Source: Candidatus Binatia bacterium
Lineage (GTDB): Bacteria > Desulfobacterota > Binatia > HRBIN30
DNA length: 64,000 bases
Assembly: GCA_937925685.1 (NCBI GenBank)
Contig: CALAMI010000012.1
Location: 123,638-187,637, forward strand
Direction: 5' to 3'
The notes below the pieces were generated by a model. It did no database searches. It was given only the letters and a program-made list of their open reading frames with translations, and had not been told where the DNA came from. Position 1 is the first letter of the stretch. Every line of letters starts with the position of its first letter. Both the position numbers and the translations under genes were made by a program. This document shows, one piece after another, positions 10,060-19,363 of the stretch.

Positions 10060-11367
10060 ATGATTCCGATTCAGAAAGTCGTGATTCTCGGTGCCAATGG
10101 CACCATGGGTGCCGGTAGCGGCGAGGTATTCGCTGCAGGCGGCTGCGATGTGGTTTTTCTTGCACGCACCATGGAAAAGGCCCACGAAGGGCTCGTCGCT
10201 GCGCAAAACATGGCCAAGTCGGTGCGGATTGCCGACCGGATTTCCTTAGGCACCTACGACCAGGACCTCGAAGAAGCGGTCAGCAAAGCGGACTTGATCT
10301 TCGAAGCACTGGCCGAGGATATCGAGCTGAAAAAGGCCTTCTTTACCAAAGTGGACAAGTACCGCCGCCCGGAGTCCATCGTGGCTACGGTGTCCTCGGG
10401 TTTGTCCATCGCCGAGATGGCTCTGGGCCGCAGTGAAAGCTTTCGCCGAAACTTCCTCGGCATCCACTTGTTCAACCCACCCAATGTCATCGTCGGTACC
10501 GAGGTCGTCCCGCACGAAGGTACCGACCCAAAGTTGGTCCAGGAGATGGTGCAGTTACTGGAGCGCCGCTTTGGTCGGGTTGCCATTGTCGCCGCCGACA
10601 AACCAGCATTTGCCGGGAATCGGATCGGCTTTAAGGTGCTGAACGAAGTGGCCATTCTGGCAGAGGAACACGGGGTGGCGTTCATGGACTACCTCATCGG
10701 TCCTTACACGGGACGCGCCATGGCGCCGCTGGCCACGGTGGACTTGGTGGGTTGGGACGTTCACAAGGCCATCGTCGACAACGTTTATGCGCACACCAAA
10801 GATGAAGCCCATGAAGCATTCCGTCTTCCCCCCTACATGGAGGACTTGATCGGGCGTGGGCACTTAGGCAACAAGACACCCCAGTTTGGGGGTTTTTACC
10901 GGCGAGTCAAGGAAGGTAACCAAACATTACAGCTCGTGCTCGATCCGAAAACGGGCGCTTACAAAGACTTACGCGAGGCCGGGGTGCGAAAACTCCCCTG
11001 GGTCGAGAAAATTCGCGATCTCCACCACGTCGGCCGCTACCGTGAAGCGCTGAAACACTTTCTCTCGGCGGAGGGCGCCGAGGCAGACTTAGCTCGCAAG
11101 GTCGTGTTCGGGTACATCAGCTATGCTTTGAACCGGGTGGGCGAAAAAGAAGTCGTACGGGAAGTGCGCGACATCGATCGCATCATGGGCTTCGGCTTCA
11201 ACTGGGCGCCACCGTCCGTTCTCATTGACATGTTTGGGCCCGAAGAAACAGTTCGGCAACTCGACCGCTACAAGTTGCCTGTTCCACCCTTGCTTCGCAC
11301 CATCGCTCCGGGGCAAAAACTGTTTCATGAACCCTATGTGAACATAGGCCGATTCTTCGCCGCGTGA
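10060..11367 (+). CDS. 3-hydroxyacyl-CoA dehydrogenase family protein
   Basis: NAD-dependent oxidation of 3-hydroxyacyl-CoA to 3-ketoacyl-CoA. The N-terminal Rossmann domain opens at once with VVILGANGTMGAG; the catalytic-His segment is GIHLFNPPN with His136. Two C-terminal helical regions bring it to 435 residues, longer than the 280-residue single-domain enzymes and lacking an enoyl hydratase half. The ATG at 10060 was chosen because the dinucleotide-binding strand starts six residues later and GGGGG precedes it; 10051 and 9991 are in-frame alternatives. A thiolase follows 76 bases downstream, the next step in beta-oxidation, so the two are likely coexpressed. Confidence 0.88.
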   Translation: MIPIQKVVILGANGTMGAGSGEVFAAGGCDVVFLARTMEKAHEGLVAAQNMAKSVRIADRISLGTYDQDLEEAVSKADLIFEALAEDIELKKAFFTKVDKYRRPESIVATVSSGLSIAEMALGRSESFRRNFLGIHLFNPPNVIVGTEVVPHEGTDPKLVQEMVQLLERRFGRVAIVAADKPAFAGNRIGFKVLNEVAILAEEHGVAFMDYLIGPYTGRAMAPLATVDLVGWDVHKAIVDNVYAHTKDEAHEAFRLPPYMEDLIGRGHLGNKTPQFGGFYRRVKEGNQTLQLVLDPKTGAYKDLREAGVRKLPWVEKIRDLHHVGRYREALKHFLSAEGAEADLARKVVFGYISYALNRVGEKEVVREVRDIDRIMGFGFNWAPPSVLIDMFGPEETVRQLDRYKLPVPPLLRTIAPGQKLFHEPYVNIGRFFAA

Positions 11368-11443
11368 GGTCCGTTAGTTGCGCACACTCGGGTGCTCATG
11401 ATAGCGTTACTGGTCATTGCGTAACTTTGTTTAGGAGGCATAG

Positions 11444-12676
11444 ATGGCAGCCCCCGTTTATATCCTGGGAGGATACCAAACCGACTTTGCCCGGAACTGG
11501 AAAAAGGAAAACAAACACATTGTGGCCATGATCCGCGAGGCCGTAGAAGGGGGGCTCGAGGCAACAGGCATCGATCCCAAAGAGATCCAAGTCGGGCACG
11601 TCGGGAACTTCGCGGCCGAACTTTATGCGATGCAGGGACATCTCGGAGCCTTTTTGGTCGACGTAGACCCCGCCTTCTCCGGTTTACCCACGGCGCGACA
11701 CGAGGCAGCGTGCGCATCGGGGAGCATTGCGATCTTAGCTGCTTCGGCAGAAATCGAAGCCGGGCGCTACGACCTCGCTTTAGTGGTCGGCGTCGAACAA
11801 ATGAAAACCGTCGACCCCGCGAAGGGCGGAGAGTTTCTTGGCACCGCCGCGTGGTATGAACGCGAGGCCAAAGGGATCGAGTTTCCGTTTCCTAAACTCT
11901 TTGGCCGCCTGGGTGATGAGTACGACCGCCGCTATGGCCTCAAAGATGAACACCTAGCCCACATCTCTGCCATCAACTATTCCAATGCAAAACGAAATCC
12001 ACTGGCACAGACGCGCAACTGGTACATGACCGAGGACCAAGCCCGCTCTGTGGACAAGTTCAACACGGTCATCGGAGGAAGGATAAAAATTTCGGATTGC
12101 TCGCAGGTTACCGACGGCGCGGTGTCCTTGTTCTTGGCGTCCGAGAAGGCAGCGGCAGCCCATGCGCGAAAGCGTGGGATTGCGCTGGAAAGCATCCCCC
12201 AGTTGCTGGGCTGGGGGCATCGGACTGCGCCCATCGAATTTACCGCGAAGATTGCCGAAAGCCAAAACAATCCGTACATCTTGCCGCATACACGACAGGC
12301 GATTCTCGATGCATTTCGGCGAGCCGGCATCCCAGACGTTTGGGCGGTGCAAGCTATCGAGACCCATGACTGTTTTACCACCTCGGAGTACATGGCCATC
12401 GACCACTTCGGTATCACTCAACCAGGCGAGTCGTGGAAAGCCATCGAGGACGGCACCATCGAGATGGGCGGAAAGCTTCCGATCAATCCCAGTGGAGGTC
12501 TGATCGGCTGTGGGCATCCCGTTGGTGCTACTGGGGTGCGCCAAGTGCTGGACGCCTACAAACAGGTCACCGGGCAGTGTGGCGAGTACCAGGTAGAAAA
12601 TGCAAAGCGTGTGGCCACGCTAAACATTGGTGGTAGCGGAACAACAAGCGTTTCCTTCGTGGTTGGCTTTGCCTGA
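11444..12676 (+). CDS. Thiolase family protein (acetyl-CoA acyltransferase type)
   Basis: Thiolytic cleavage of 3-ketoacyl-CoA or condensation of acyl-CoA units. The 410-residue chain has the nucleophile Cys90 (EAACASGS), His308 in the HDCFTTSEY motif and Cys356 in [13 protein letters not shown], the full thiolase triad. The sequence is closer to the SCP-x/thiolase-domain branch than to classical FadA or PhaA, so substrate length cannot be set. AGGAGG at 11433-11438 precedes the ATG closely. It follows the 3-hydroxyacyl-CoA dehydrogenase in the same direction. Confidence 0.9.
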   Translation: MAAPVYILGGYQTDFARNWKKENKHIVAMIREAVEGGLEATGIDPKEIQVGHVGNFAAELYAMQGHLGAFLVDVDPAFSGLPTARHEAACASGSIAILAASAEIEAGRYDLALVVGVEQMKTVDPAKGGEFLGTAAWYEREAKGIEFPFPKLFGRLGDEYDRRYGLKDEHLAHISAINYSNAKRNPLAQTRNWYMTEDQARSVDKFNTVIGGRIKISDCSQVTDGAVSLFLASEKAAAAHARKRGIALESIPQLLGWGHRTAPIEFTAKIAESQNNPYILPHTRQAILDAFRRAGIPDVWAVQAIETHDCFTTSEYMAIDHFGITQPGESWKAIEDGTIEMGGKLPINPSGGLIGCGHPVGATGVRQVLDAYKQVTGQCGEYQVENAKRVATLNIGGSGTTSVSFVVGFA

Positions 12677-12804
12677 TTCGGGCTGGTGCTACCGCGTGCC
12701 GGCCCGCGGACTCAGCTCTAGGCTCGGCGCCAAACGCGCAAATGCGTGTGGCGGCACAACCCGTATCGAGGTTTTTCTCCATTGGCTCCCGTGTCGAACT
12801 AGGT

Positions 12805-13995
12805 ATGAACGAAGACTTTGGTTCCCAATCAGTTTCTTTGCACGGTAAGTTGCATGGAAAAGTAGAAGTCCGCAGCAAGGTGCCCCTGCAAAACCGCCTC
12901 GACTTGAGCCTTGCCTATACCCCTGGGGTTGCTCGAGTTTGTCTCGAAATTGCGCAAAAGCCCGAGACCGTTTACGAACTCACAATCAAACACAACACCG
13001 TAGCGGTGGTTTCCGACGGGTCCGCGATCCTTGGCCTCGGTAACCTCGGTGCGGCGGCCGCCATTCCGGTCATGGAGGGCAAGGCAGTGTTGTTCAAGGA
13101 GTTCGCCAACGTAGACGCCTTCCCGATCTGCCTCGCCACCCAAGATACCGACGAGATCGTTCGTACCGTGCGTACGCTTGCGCCGGTTTTTGGCGGAATC
13201 AACCTCGAGGATATCGCTGCCCCACGATGTTTCGAGGTCGAGGCACGACTGCAGGACCTCGGCATTCCTGTCTTCCACGACGACCAACACGGCACGGCCA
13301 TTGTCGTGCTGGCAGCGTTGATCAACGCCCTCGAGGTCACGCGTAAAGACCTGTCCCAGTGCACCATCGTTTTCAGCGGCAGTGGTGCATCGGCTATCGC
13401 CTGTGCCAAACTCATTCGCAGCTTTGCCATTCTCGGCGTGCTGCCACCACCTGGGGAGGTGCTTCTCTGCGACTCCAAAGGCATCGTTCACCAGGGGCGC
13501 ACCGACCTCAATCCCTACAAGCGCGAGCTGCTCGAGTGGACCAACCGCAGTCACCGCACGGGCGGGCTCGCAGAAGCACTCCAAGGTGCCGATGTCTTTA
13601 TCGGCCTTTCTCAGGCGGGGCTCGTCACCCCTGAAATGGTTCAATCGATGAACCGAAACCCCATCGTGTTCGCCATGGCGAACCCGATTCCGGAAATCAT
13701 GCCTGATCTTGCGCGGTCTGCTGGCGCCGTGGTTGTCGGCACTGGCCGGAGCGACTTTCCTAACCAAATCAACAACGTCCTCGCCTTTCCTGGGGTGTTC
13801 CGCGGTGCGCTCGATGCAAAAGCTACGGTGATCAACGAAGAAATGAAAGTGGCAGCAGCGCGGGCTCTAGCAGCGACCGTGCTCGAGCCTACGCCGGAGC
13901 GCATCTTGCCCGATCCGTTGGATAAATCCGTGGCCTATCGAGTTGGCGAAGCCGTCGCGCAAGCAGCTCGACGCACGGGCGTTTGTCGGCCGTGA
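12805..13995 (+). CDS. NAD(P)-dependent malic enzyme
   Basis: Oxidative decarboxylation of malate to pyruvate. The 396-residue product has the short bacterial malic-enzyme layout: an N-terminal substrate domain with KVPLQNRLDLSLAYTPGVA and VVSDGSAILGLGN, then FHDDQHGTAIVVLAAL and a Rossmann domain around IVFSGSGASAIACAKL, ending with FAMANPIPEI and NQINNVLAFPGVFRGALD. It lacks the phosphotransacetylase-like extension of MaeB. The ATG at 12805 is preferred over the one at 12742 because homologues start near the GKLHGKVEVRSKVPL segment. It could supply pyruvate or NADPH from malate made by the ethylmalonyl-CoA or serine routes; that link is inference. Confidence 0.9.
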   Translation: MNEDFGSQSVSLHGKLHGKVEVRSKVPLQNRLDLSLAYTPGVARVCLEIAQKPETVYELTIKHNTVAVVSDGSAILGLGNLGAAAAIPVMEGKAVLFKEFANVDAFPICLATQDTDEIVRTVRTLAPVFGGINLEDIAAPRCFEVEARLQDLGIPVFHDDQHGTAIVVLAALINALEVTRKDLSQCTIVFSGSGASAIACAKLIRSFAILGVLPPPGEVLLCDSKGIVHQGRTDLNPYKRELLEWTNRSHRTGGLAEALQGADVFIGLSQAGLVTPEMVQSMNRNPIVFAMANPIPEIMPDLARSAGAVVVGTGRSDFPNQINNVLAFPGVFRGALDAKATVINEEMKVAAARALAATVLEPTPERILPDPLDKSVAYRVGEAVAQAARRTGVCRP

Positions 13996-14138
13996 CCGCT
14001 CACCGCCGGGGGGCATCCGTCTCGCAGCGGATCGAAGCACAGCGATCGGGTCTGCGCCACTTCCCTCACATTACGCCTTCGGCTCGTTCCGCGCCCCGCT
14101 TGCCAGGGGCCTTTCGAGCCAATAGGCTTGTGCCCGCA

Positions 14139-14780
14139 ATGTACCGAGCAGCCTTAATCGCCGGTTTCAGCTTGGGCGCTATCTTCGTTGCCCCTGGGCT
14201 GGCTCAGCTTGGTAGCGTCGGCACCGTGCGGGATACCGGTGGGCCCTTGCGAGAGTACAGCCAATCGCTCAGTGACTCGAGCGGTTCGGTGCGGGAGTCG
14301 GTCCAATTTGGAGCCTCGGGCCTTCGCCGGCCTCTCAGTGGGCTGCCCGTCAGTGCTGGGAGCCGCGGGGTCTATGGCAGCGGCTCGGTGCGGGATGGCA
14401 GTGCCGGTTCGGTGGCTGACATCAGCCGCACGGCGAACGTTCCACTTGCGATTTGGGAACTTCCGATGGTGCCAACTGGCAGTGACACCTTGCATGGGTT
14501 GGAAGGCAGTATTCGTAATTTACAGCCCAGCGATGGAGAGGAGTTCTCGCCAGAAACAAGCGCTGATCACATAGCCGAATCTGTTCCCAGCGAGGCCAGC
14601 AGCACCTTCCACCTCCAGCCGAAGGCTCAAGGCGAGGAATCAGTCGGCTCCTTCGCCAGGGATGACAGCGTCAACGCGGACTCCGATGACGCTTCCGAGC
14701 TCAGTCGAGAGGGGCCACGCCAGCAAACCTTAGGACCCGATGAGGACGAGCTGGTGCTGGGTGGCGAACCAACGCAGTAA
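14139..14780 (+). CDS. Hypothetical secreted Ser/Gly-rich protein
   Basis: No family recognised. Starting at the ATG at 14139 the product has 213 residues with a clear signal peptide (MYRAALIAGFSLGAIFVAPGLAQ). A segment follows with repeated GSVR-type units (GSVGTVRD, GSVRES, GSVRDG, GSVAD), then an acidic Ser/Asp/Glu-rich C-terminus. The frame extends upstream to 13983, but that part is Arg-rich and precedes the signal peptide. Its 3' end overlaps the convergent SixA gene by about 51 bases. A periplasmic or surface location is likely; the function is not known. Confidence 0.6.
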   Translation: MYRAALIAGFSLGAIFVAPGLAQLGSVGTVRDTGGPLREYSQSLSDSSGSVRESVQFGASGLRRPLSGLPVSAGSRGVYGSGSVRDGSAGSVADISRTANVPLAIWELPMVPTGSDTLHGLEGSIRNLQPSDGEEFSPETSADHIAESVPSEASSTFHLQPKAQGEESVGSFARDDSVNADSDDASELSREGPRQQTLGPDEDELVLGGEPTQ

Positions 14781-15236
14781 CCCGGGGACTCGCGGTGGAA
14801 TCGAGGCTACCTCGATTGCAGCCACTTGACCGGGATAAAACGGCACTTGGAGCCTCGCTTCGTCACCAACCAGGAGCCACGATGCCAGGCGGGACATGTC
14901 TGGTTCGTGACCCACCAGGAACAGTGCGGACGCCTCGCTGTACTCCGCCAGTGAAACGGCCAACTCCTGGGGGGAACCACCCGGAGCTAACGCCGCGTGC
15001 TCTCGCACCTCTCCTCCAATGCTGGTGCTCAACAGGTACGCCGTTTCTCTGGCCCGCTTCAATGGGCTCGAAAGGACAACGTCGCAACGAACACCTAAAC
15101 GCCGTAGCCCCTGCGCGGCAACAATCGTGCCCTCTCTTCCCTCGCGGCGCAATGGCCGAATCGCATCGTCGGTCCCTTCTCGCGCGGGCTCCGCTTGCGC
15201 ATGGCGGACCAAATACAACACCTTCTCGCTAGCCAT
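14730..15236 (-). CDS. sixA: SixA-type histidine phosphatase
   Basis: Phosphohistidine phosphatase of the RHG superfamily. From the ATG at 15236 the 168-residue protein begins VLYLVRHAQAEP, with His12 as the phospho-acceptor, has the SSPLKRARETA arginine-bearing motif, and a second histidine in LFLVGHEPDMS. Size and motif order match SixA rather than phosphoglycerate mutase. It starts 20 bases after the stop of the CYTH-domain protein. SixA and CYTH/CHAD genes are often neighbours, which has been taken to link them to polyphosphate or phospho-signalling. The 3' end overlaps the oppositely read secreted-protein gene. Confidence 0.88.
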   Translation of the reverse strand: MASEKVLYLVRHAQAEPAREGTDDAIRPLRREGREGTIVAAQGLRRLGVRCDVVLSSPLKRARETAYLLSTSIGGEVREHAALAPGGSPQELAVSLAEYSEASALFLVGHEPDMSRLASWLLVGDEARLQVPFYPGQVAAIEVASIPPRVPGLLRWFATQHQLVLIGS

Positions 15237-15256
15237 CCTTTTCCATTTCCTCGAGA

Positions 15257-16333
15257 TTATTTTCTTGGCAACGGCACGCCACTCCTGCACGCCGCGCGCT
15301 CCAGGTCCACGAGCACCGCGTAATATTCAGGGCTGTTGAGTGCTTGCTCGGCCAGGTGAGCAGCCTCCTGCTGCCATTTGAGCTTCCATAACCCCAGCGG
15401 ATCTTGACCTGGCGTTTGTCGCGCCAGGTCCAACAACGCTTGCGACCGCGCCAACGTCTCCAACAGCGTTAAATAGGAGTGCAACGAACTCCTCCGGGAT
15501 CGGCGCATGAGCAGGAGGAGTGCCTTTTGCAAACAGCGACGGAACTGTTCCAGACTGGCCGCAGCGAGGCCCGAGCGCACCTCGGCATCTTGTGCTCGCA
15601 AGCACTCTAAAGTCGCGGCAAGCTCTGGAGCAACCGCGCTTTGCCTCCGCACACTGTCGAATTTTGGCACCCGTCGGTAAAGTGTGCGCAGACCACGCTC
15701 GAACTTGGACACCTTACTCGGCCGCAAGCCAAACTGCTTTTCCAACACTCGAGCAACTGCATGTAGATCCCTTCGCCTACCACCTCGTAGCTCGAGTTCG
15801 ACCTCTCGGTAGCGCAACATCGTCCGGCCATTCGGGTCTTCCACCGTCACTCGATCGAGTGCCAATTCTAAGCCTTCCTGCGCCTTCGCACCGGCGCCGA
15901 CATACACTCCGAAGCAGCGCCGTTTCACGGCTGTCGTCAACACGCTCTGCAGGGGGCGGCCGGCAACGACTCCCGCAAGGTGTGGCGCCAGCGCAGCTGG
16001 CAAGTGCCGCAACGGGAGTCGCGGAAGGGCTGCTAACAAGATCGTTACCTCCGGGCGCTCGTGCACTTCGCCCTCGAGCCTACCGGACCACTTTGCCGTA
16101 AGCTCGCACCCTGCACGTCCCCGAATGCGACGGAGGCGCAGTGCGATTCCCGAACGAAGCAGTGACCATTGGGCGGTATCCAAGTAAATTGAACGTAAGT
16201 GAGACTCACCCTTGAACCGCAGTGAGTAGCCCGCAAGCTGCCCGTCGCCTCGGAGCAGCTGCTCGAGCCGGTTACCGGACACGGTGAATTTTGCTTCTAC
16301 TTCCAACTCCAAAGGCAAACCCACGTTCGACAC
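15257..16333 (-). CDS. CYTH domain protein with C-terminal helical (CHAD-like) region
   Basis: CYTH (triphosphate tunnel) proteins bind polyphosphates or nucleoside triphosphates with divalent metal. The 358-residue chain opens with the ELEVEAKF signature (ExExK-type) and continues with charged beta-strands (SIYLDTAQWSLLRSGIALRLRRIRGRAG, REVELELRGG) lining a tunnel. After about residue 225 it is helical and Arg-rich with several His, resembling a short or degenerate CHAD domain. It lies directly upstream of sixA, probably in one transcript. Enzymatic activity cannot be assigned from sequence alone; inorganic triphosphatase is the usual guess. Confidence 0.8.
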   Translation of the reverse strand: MSNVGLPLELEVEAKFTVSGNRLEQLLRGDGQLAGYSLRFKGESHLRSIYLDTAQWSLLRSGIALRLRRIRGRAGCELTAKWSGRLEGEVHERPEVTILLAALPRLPLRHLPAALAPHLAGVVAGRPLQSVLTTAVKRRCFGVYVGAGAKAQEGLELALDRVTVEDPNGRTMLRYREVELELRGGRRRDLHAVARVLEKQFGLRPSKVSKFERGLRTLYRRVPKFDSVRRQSAVAPELAATLECLRAQDAEVRSGLAAASLEQFRRCLQKALLLLMRRSRRSSLHSYLTLLETLARSQALLDLARQTPGQDPLGLWKLKWQQEAAHLAEQALNSPEYYAVLVDLERAACRSGVPLPRK

Positions 16334-16345
16334 CCGAACGATTGC

Positions 16346-17323
16346 TCATGAACTGTGCACCCGACTCCTACCCGCAAGTGCTTGCCAGGCAGCACCGCTG
16401 CAAGCTTCGGAGTAAAGCCGTCGACTTTTCCTCAGTGCCAGCGAACCACCGGCTGCCCGCAACGGCCGCTTAAACAACGACTGGGGCAAGCCCACATTGA
16501 AGTGTAAATGTTCGATCAACTGTTCCGCTGTAAGCCCCGCAACCGGATTGCCACTGGCATCCGCTGGGTAGAAGGAACGCACCCGCTCCTGGCGAATGCC
16601 ACCTACCTCACGGTACTCACGCCATCGCCCCAGCCAAATTTGATGTTGCAAAAAGGGCGCTCGCACCTGCGCGTACACACGGTCGATGAGGCCAGAATCC
16701 GCATCGAAATAGAGAATCGCCCAAACGATCGGGGAGCGCCAACGTTCTGCATAAGTCACCCGTAGTTTCTCCCAATGCTGGTCCTCGTCGCCCTCTCGAC
16801 CCAAATAGTCAAGCTTGATCCCATCCATCTCCGCTAAAACGAAGGGCAAGCCAAACGAGATTGCGGAACTCATGCCGTGGAATTCGGTAAACATTTTTTC
16901 TTGCGGATCTTCCACCCACCGCCCGCCGCGTAACATCCACGAGGCGCGGCCATCGTACCCGAAGAGAATCTCCTCCCGTAATCCAATCGACTCCATTCGA
17001 ACGATCGGTCCCTGATGCAAAGGTTGCTTGTGGAAGAAAATTGTTTCCGAGGTGGCATCGCCGCGCGCATCGAAAATAGTCAACGTCGACACAAAGGTTA
17101 CGTCCGCCAGCGCTTGCCAAGCCTCCCAGCCACCGGCGGCGTCGATCGCCTTGCTCAGTAAGCGACCGGATTCGCCACTCGGTAGTCGCAACTCACGCGA
17201 CGCTCTTTTTGGCCTGGAGCGCTCTGGCTTGGAGTCTTCGTGACAACCCCCAGCCGCCAAAGCCAAGAGGCACACCAGCAACACTTTGCACCAACGAGTC
17301 GGACCTGAAAACCGCCTGTTCAC
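16346..17323 (-). CDS. Hypothetical outer-membrane-type lipoprotein
   Basis: A 325-residue lipoprotein. The signal ends in the lipobox LAAGGC, so Cys27 should be lipidated. The mature part has LLSKAIDAAGGWEAWQALADV followed by beta-rich sequence (SETIFFHKQPLHQGPIVRME, WMLRGGRWVEDP), reminiscent of LolA/LppX-like folds that bind lipid, but no family is certain. The start is a GTG whose last two bases sit in the TGA stop of the upstream triheme cytochrome gene (GTGA overlap), so the two are translationally coupled. A role near the outer membrane in electron transfer or lipid binding is speculation. Confidence 0.7.
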   Translation of the reverse strand: MNRRFSGPTRWCKVLLVCLLALAAGGCHEDSKPERSRPKRASRELRLPSGESGRLLSKAIDAAGGWEAWQALADVTFVSTLTIFDARGDATSETIFFHKQPLHQGPIVRMESIGLREEILFGYDGRASWMLRGGRWVEDPQEKMFTEFHGMSSAISFGLPFVLAEMDGIKLDYLGREGDEDQHWEKLRVTYAERWRSPIVWAILYFDADSGLIDRVYAQVRAPFLQHQIWLGRWREYREVGGIRQERVRSFYPADASGNPVAGLTAEQLIEHLHFNVGLPQSLFKRPLRAAGGSLALRKSRRLYSEACSGAAWQALAGRSRVHSS

Positions 17324-18195
17324 GGCAATCCTCTTTTCAGGTACTCCACGATAGCACGAACGGTGGCACGGTCCGTCACCGCGGCAAAGTGAGGCATGGC
17401 CGGCTCGTGCTCTCGTAACATGTGGCGAATTGCGGCGCGAATCTCTGTTTCCGACCGTTTCGCAAAATACGCGCGGTCAAAGCGCACACTCGGCAACCGC
17501 GCCACCTCGCCGGCGGTGGGCTGAACTCCTCTCCCGTCGTCGCCATGACAAACAGCGCAGGCACGTTGATACAACTCGAAGCCCGGTGACATGAGCCGCA
17601 CAAAGGCAACCAAGGCGCGTCCCTCATCTTCCCGAATTTGGGGCACCAAGGCGGGCATTCCGGCTCGTCCGTGTCGTACCGCCACGAGTAAGGTCGCGTC
17701 CGTCACGCTGCGCTGCCAGGAACCTTCTTGCAAGTCGCGAGGCCGCCTCACACCACTCGGTAACACCATCGGCGGCTGGCCATAGGGCCCGTGGCAGTCC
17801 ACACATCGGCTCAGGTAAAGCGCCCAGCCCTGCGCGACCTGTAACCAGCGCACGCGTGCTAACCGACGGAGGTGCTCGAGGACTTCCCCGGTTTTCGTCT
17901 CCAACTCCGCCCATTTCGCCGGGTCGACCGCAAGCGATAACCGCTTTCCGCTCAAAATTCGATCGACCAAATCGTCGATTCCATAGGCGTCTAGAAACCC
18001 ATCACGTAAATTGCGTGGGGGGCGAGCAAACCGTGCAGCATCCACACCATCCCCTCGTCCCTCCACTCCGTGACAATTCGCGCAGTAACGCAGGTACGCC
18101 TCGCGCCCAGACTCGGCCTCCACCGTTGCACCCACCACCACCCACGTCGCCCCCACCACTGCCAAGCCAAACGACATCGGGATACGGCTTCTCAT
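17320..18195 (-). CDS. Triheme c-type cytochrome
   Basis: Secreted cytochrome c with three CxxCH heme sites: CANCH, CVDCH and CAVCH. It looks like three successive monoheme domains, each with later Met candidates (GMPAL, PAMPHF). From the ATG at 18195 it has a signal peptide ending near VEA and 291 residues in all. The GxGxG segments after the hemes (EGRGDG, DGRGVQ) are typical of class I cytochromes in alcohol- or other dehydrogenase electron chains. It is coupled by a GTGA overlap to the lipoprotein downstream and read divergently from carH. Its electron donor and acceptor are not shown by the context. Confidence 0.87.
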   Translation of the reverse strand: MRSRIPMSFGLAVVGATWVVVGATVEAESGREAYLRYCANCHGVEGRGDGVDAARFARPPRNLRDGFLDAYGIDDLVDRILSGKRLSLAVDPAKWAELETKTGEVLEHLRRLARVRWLQVAQGWALYLSRCVDCHGPYGQPPMVLPSGVRRPRDLQEGSWQRSVTDATLLVAVRHGRAGMPALVPQIREDEGRALVAFVRLMSPGFELYQRACAVCHGDDGRGVQPTAGEVARLPSVRFDRAYFAKRSETEIRAAIRHMLREHEPAMPHFAAVTDRATVRAIVEYLKRGLP

Positions 18196-18262
18196 CAGCT
18201 TTTTTCTAGCCTGACAGCGGGAGATCAACCACATGCTGCGTCCCACCAGGAAGCCGGGCTGT

Positions 18263-18314
18263 TGTCCGCATATGTCTGGACATTACTTGACACAGCTCCG
18301 CTCTTTGTTAGTCT
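18263..18314 (+). promoter_or_regulatory. Candidate sigma-70 promoter with inverted repeats upstream of carH
   Basis: TTGACA at 18287-18292, a 16-base spacer and TAGTCT at 18309-18314 form a reasonable housekeeping promoter 30 bases before the regulator's ATG. Just upstream is an inverted repeat TGTCC (18263-18267) / GGACA (18278-18282), with TGTC-TG-GACA inside it, placed where CarH-type repressors often bind. Both are inferred from sequence alone. Confidence 0.45.
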
Positions 18315-18343
18315 TCGATTGAACGTTGCCACGAAAGGTCTCT

Positions 18344-19360
18344 ATGAAGCGCTCCACACGGGTGAAGGCCGGGTCACACCAACGCTACCCACTAGCTACC
18401 GTTGCCCGTTTAACCGGGCTCACTCCTGATCTCATTCGCGCTTGGGAGCGACGTCATGCGGTGGTCACTCCGATTCGTGGTCCGCGGGGCGCGCGCCTTT
18501 ACGACCGTGGCGACATCGACCGCTTGCAGTTGCTAGCGGCGGCCGTCAGCGCTGGGCGCTCCATCGGTGACGTGGCACACCTCGGCGATGAGGAACTGCG
18601 CTCATTGTTGCGCTCCGATCGGGCGCCAGTGCCGCCCGACACGTTGGTCCAACATGCTTCCGGGTCGGCACCAACAGGGGAAACAGTGGAAGCAGGGGTT
18701 GTCCGGCAGGTGCTCGAAGCCGTCGTGCAATTCGACCAGCTTCGGGTAGAGCGAGTCCTCGGGGAGGCGTTACTGGCGCTTGGGGCTGTCCGCTTAGCAG
18801 AACGTGTCTTGGGGCCGCTGCTCGAGGAAGTGGGGGAACGCTGGTTACGGGGCCTGCTCACGGTGGCTCATGAGCACTTTCTTTCCTCGATTTTGCGGCA
18901 GTTCCTCTCCGAGATCATGCGCATGCGCCGCGACGCCGACAGTCGTCCCTACGTGTTGTTGGCCACGCCCGAGGGTGAGATTCACGAATTTGGGTTGTTG
19001 CTTGCCGCCTTGATACTCGCCGACCTGGGGATGCCCATTTGCTACTTGGGGAGCAGCGTTCCCGCCGGCGAAATCTTGAACGTCGCTCCCAAGCTTAACG
19101 TGAACGTCGTGGGGCTGAGCTTGGTCACAACGGCCAACCGTCCTCGCAGCCTCGAGGCACTGCGCTCTCTACTACGCCATGGCGGGTCGACGCTACAGAT
19201 TTGGCTCGGCGGTCGCGATGCCACCCAGACCGCTGCTGCCTTGCCGTCATCGAGGCAAATCGCGGTCATCTCGAGCCTCACCGAATTACGAGAAAAGGCT
19301 CAGGCCTCCCTGCGGGCGAAAGAACTTCAATGCCCTGAAATTTCCAACACAAAGGAGTGA
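18344..19360 (+). CDS. carH: CarH/LitR-like B12-binding MerR-family light-responsive regulator
   Basis: MerR-type DNA-binding domain (RYPLATVARLTGLTPDLIRAWERRHAVV...GARLYDRGDIDRL) followed by a helical cobalamin-cap domain and a Rossmann B12 domain. From the ATG at 18344 (338 residues), the cap has Trp167-x9-Glu177-His178, the W-x9-EH motif of AdoB12 photoreceptors, and the B12 domain has Glu212-x-His214-x-x-Gly217 (EIHEFG) for lower His ligation. In CarH, dark AdoB12-bound tetramers repress and light breaks the Co-C bond. The upstream TTG at 18326 is less likely because AAAGG sits correctly before 18344. It heads a five-gene operon for lipid and redox enzymes. Confidence 0.9.
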   Translation: MKRSTRVKAGSHQRYPLATVARLTGLTPDLIRAWERRHAVVTPIRGPRGARLYDRGDIDRLQLLAAAVSAGRSIGDVAHLGDEELRSLLRSDRAPVPPDTLVQHASGSAPTGETVEAGVVRQVLEAVVQFDQLRVERVLGEALLALGAVRLAERVLGPLLEEVGERWLRGLLTVAHEHFLSSILRQFLSEIMRMRRDADSRPYVLLATPEGEIHEFGLLLAALILADLGMPICYLGSSVPAGEILNVAPKLNVNVVGLSLVTTANRPRSLEALRSLLRHGGSTLQIWLGGRDATQTAAALPSSRQIAVISSLTELREKAQASLRAKELQCPEISNTKE

Positions 19361-19363
19361 ATC

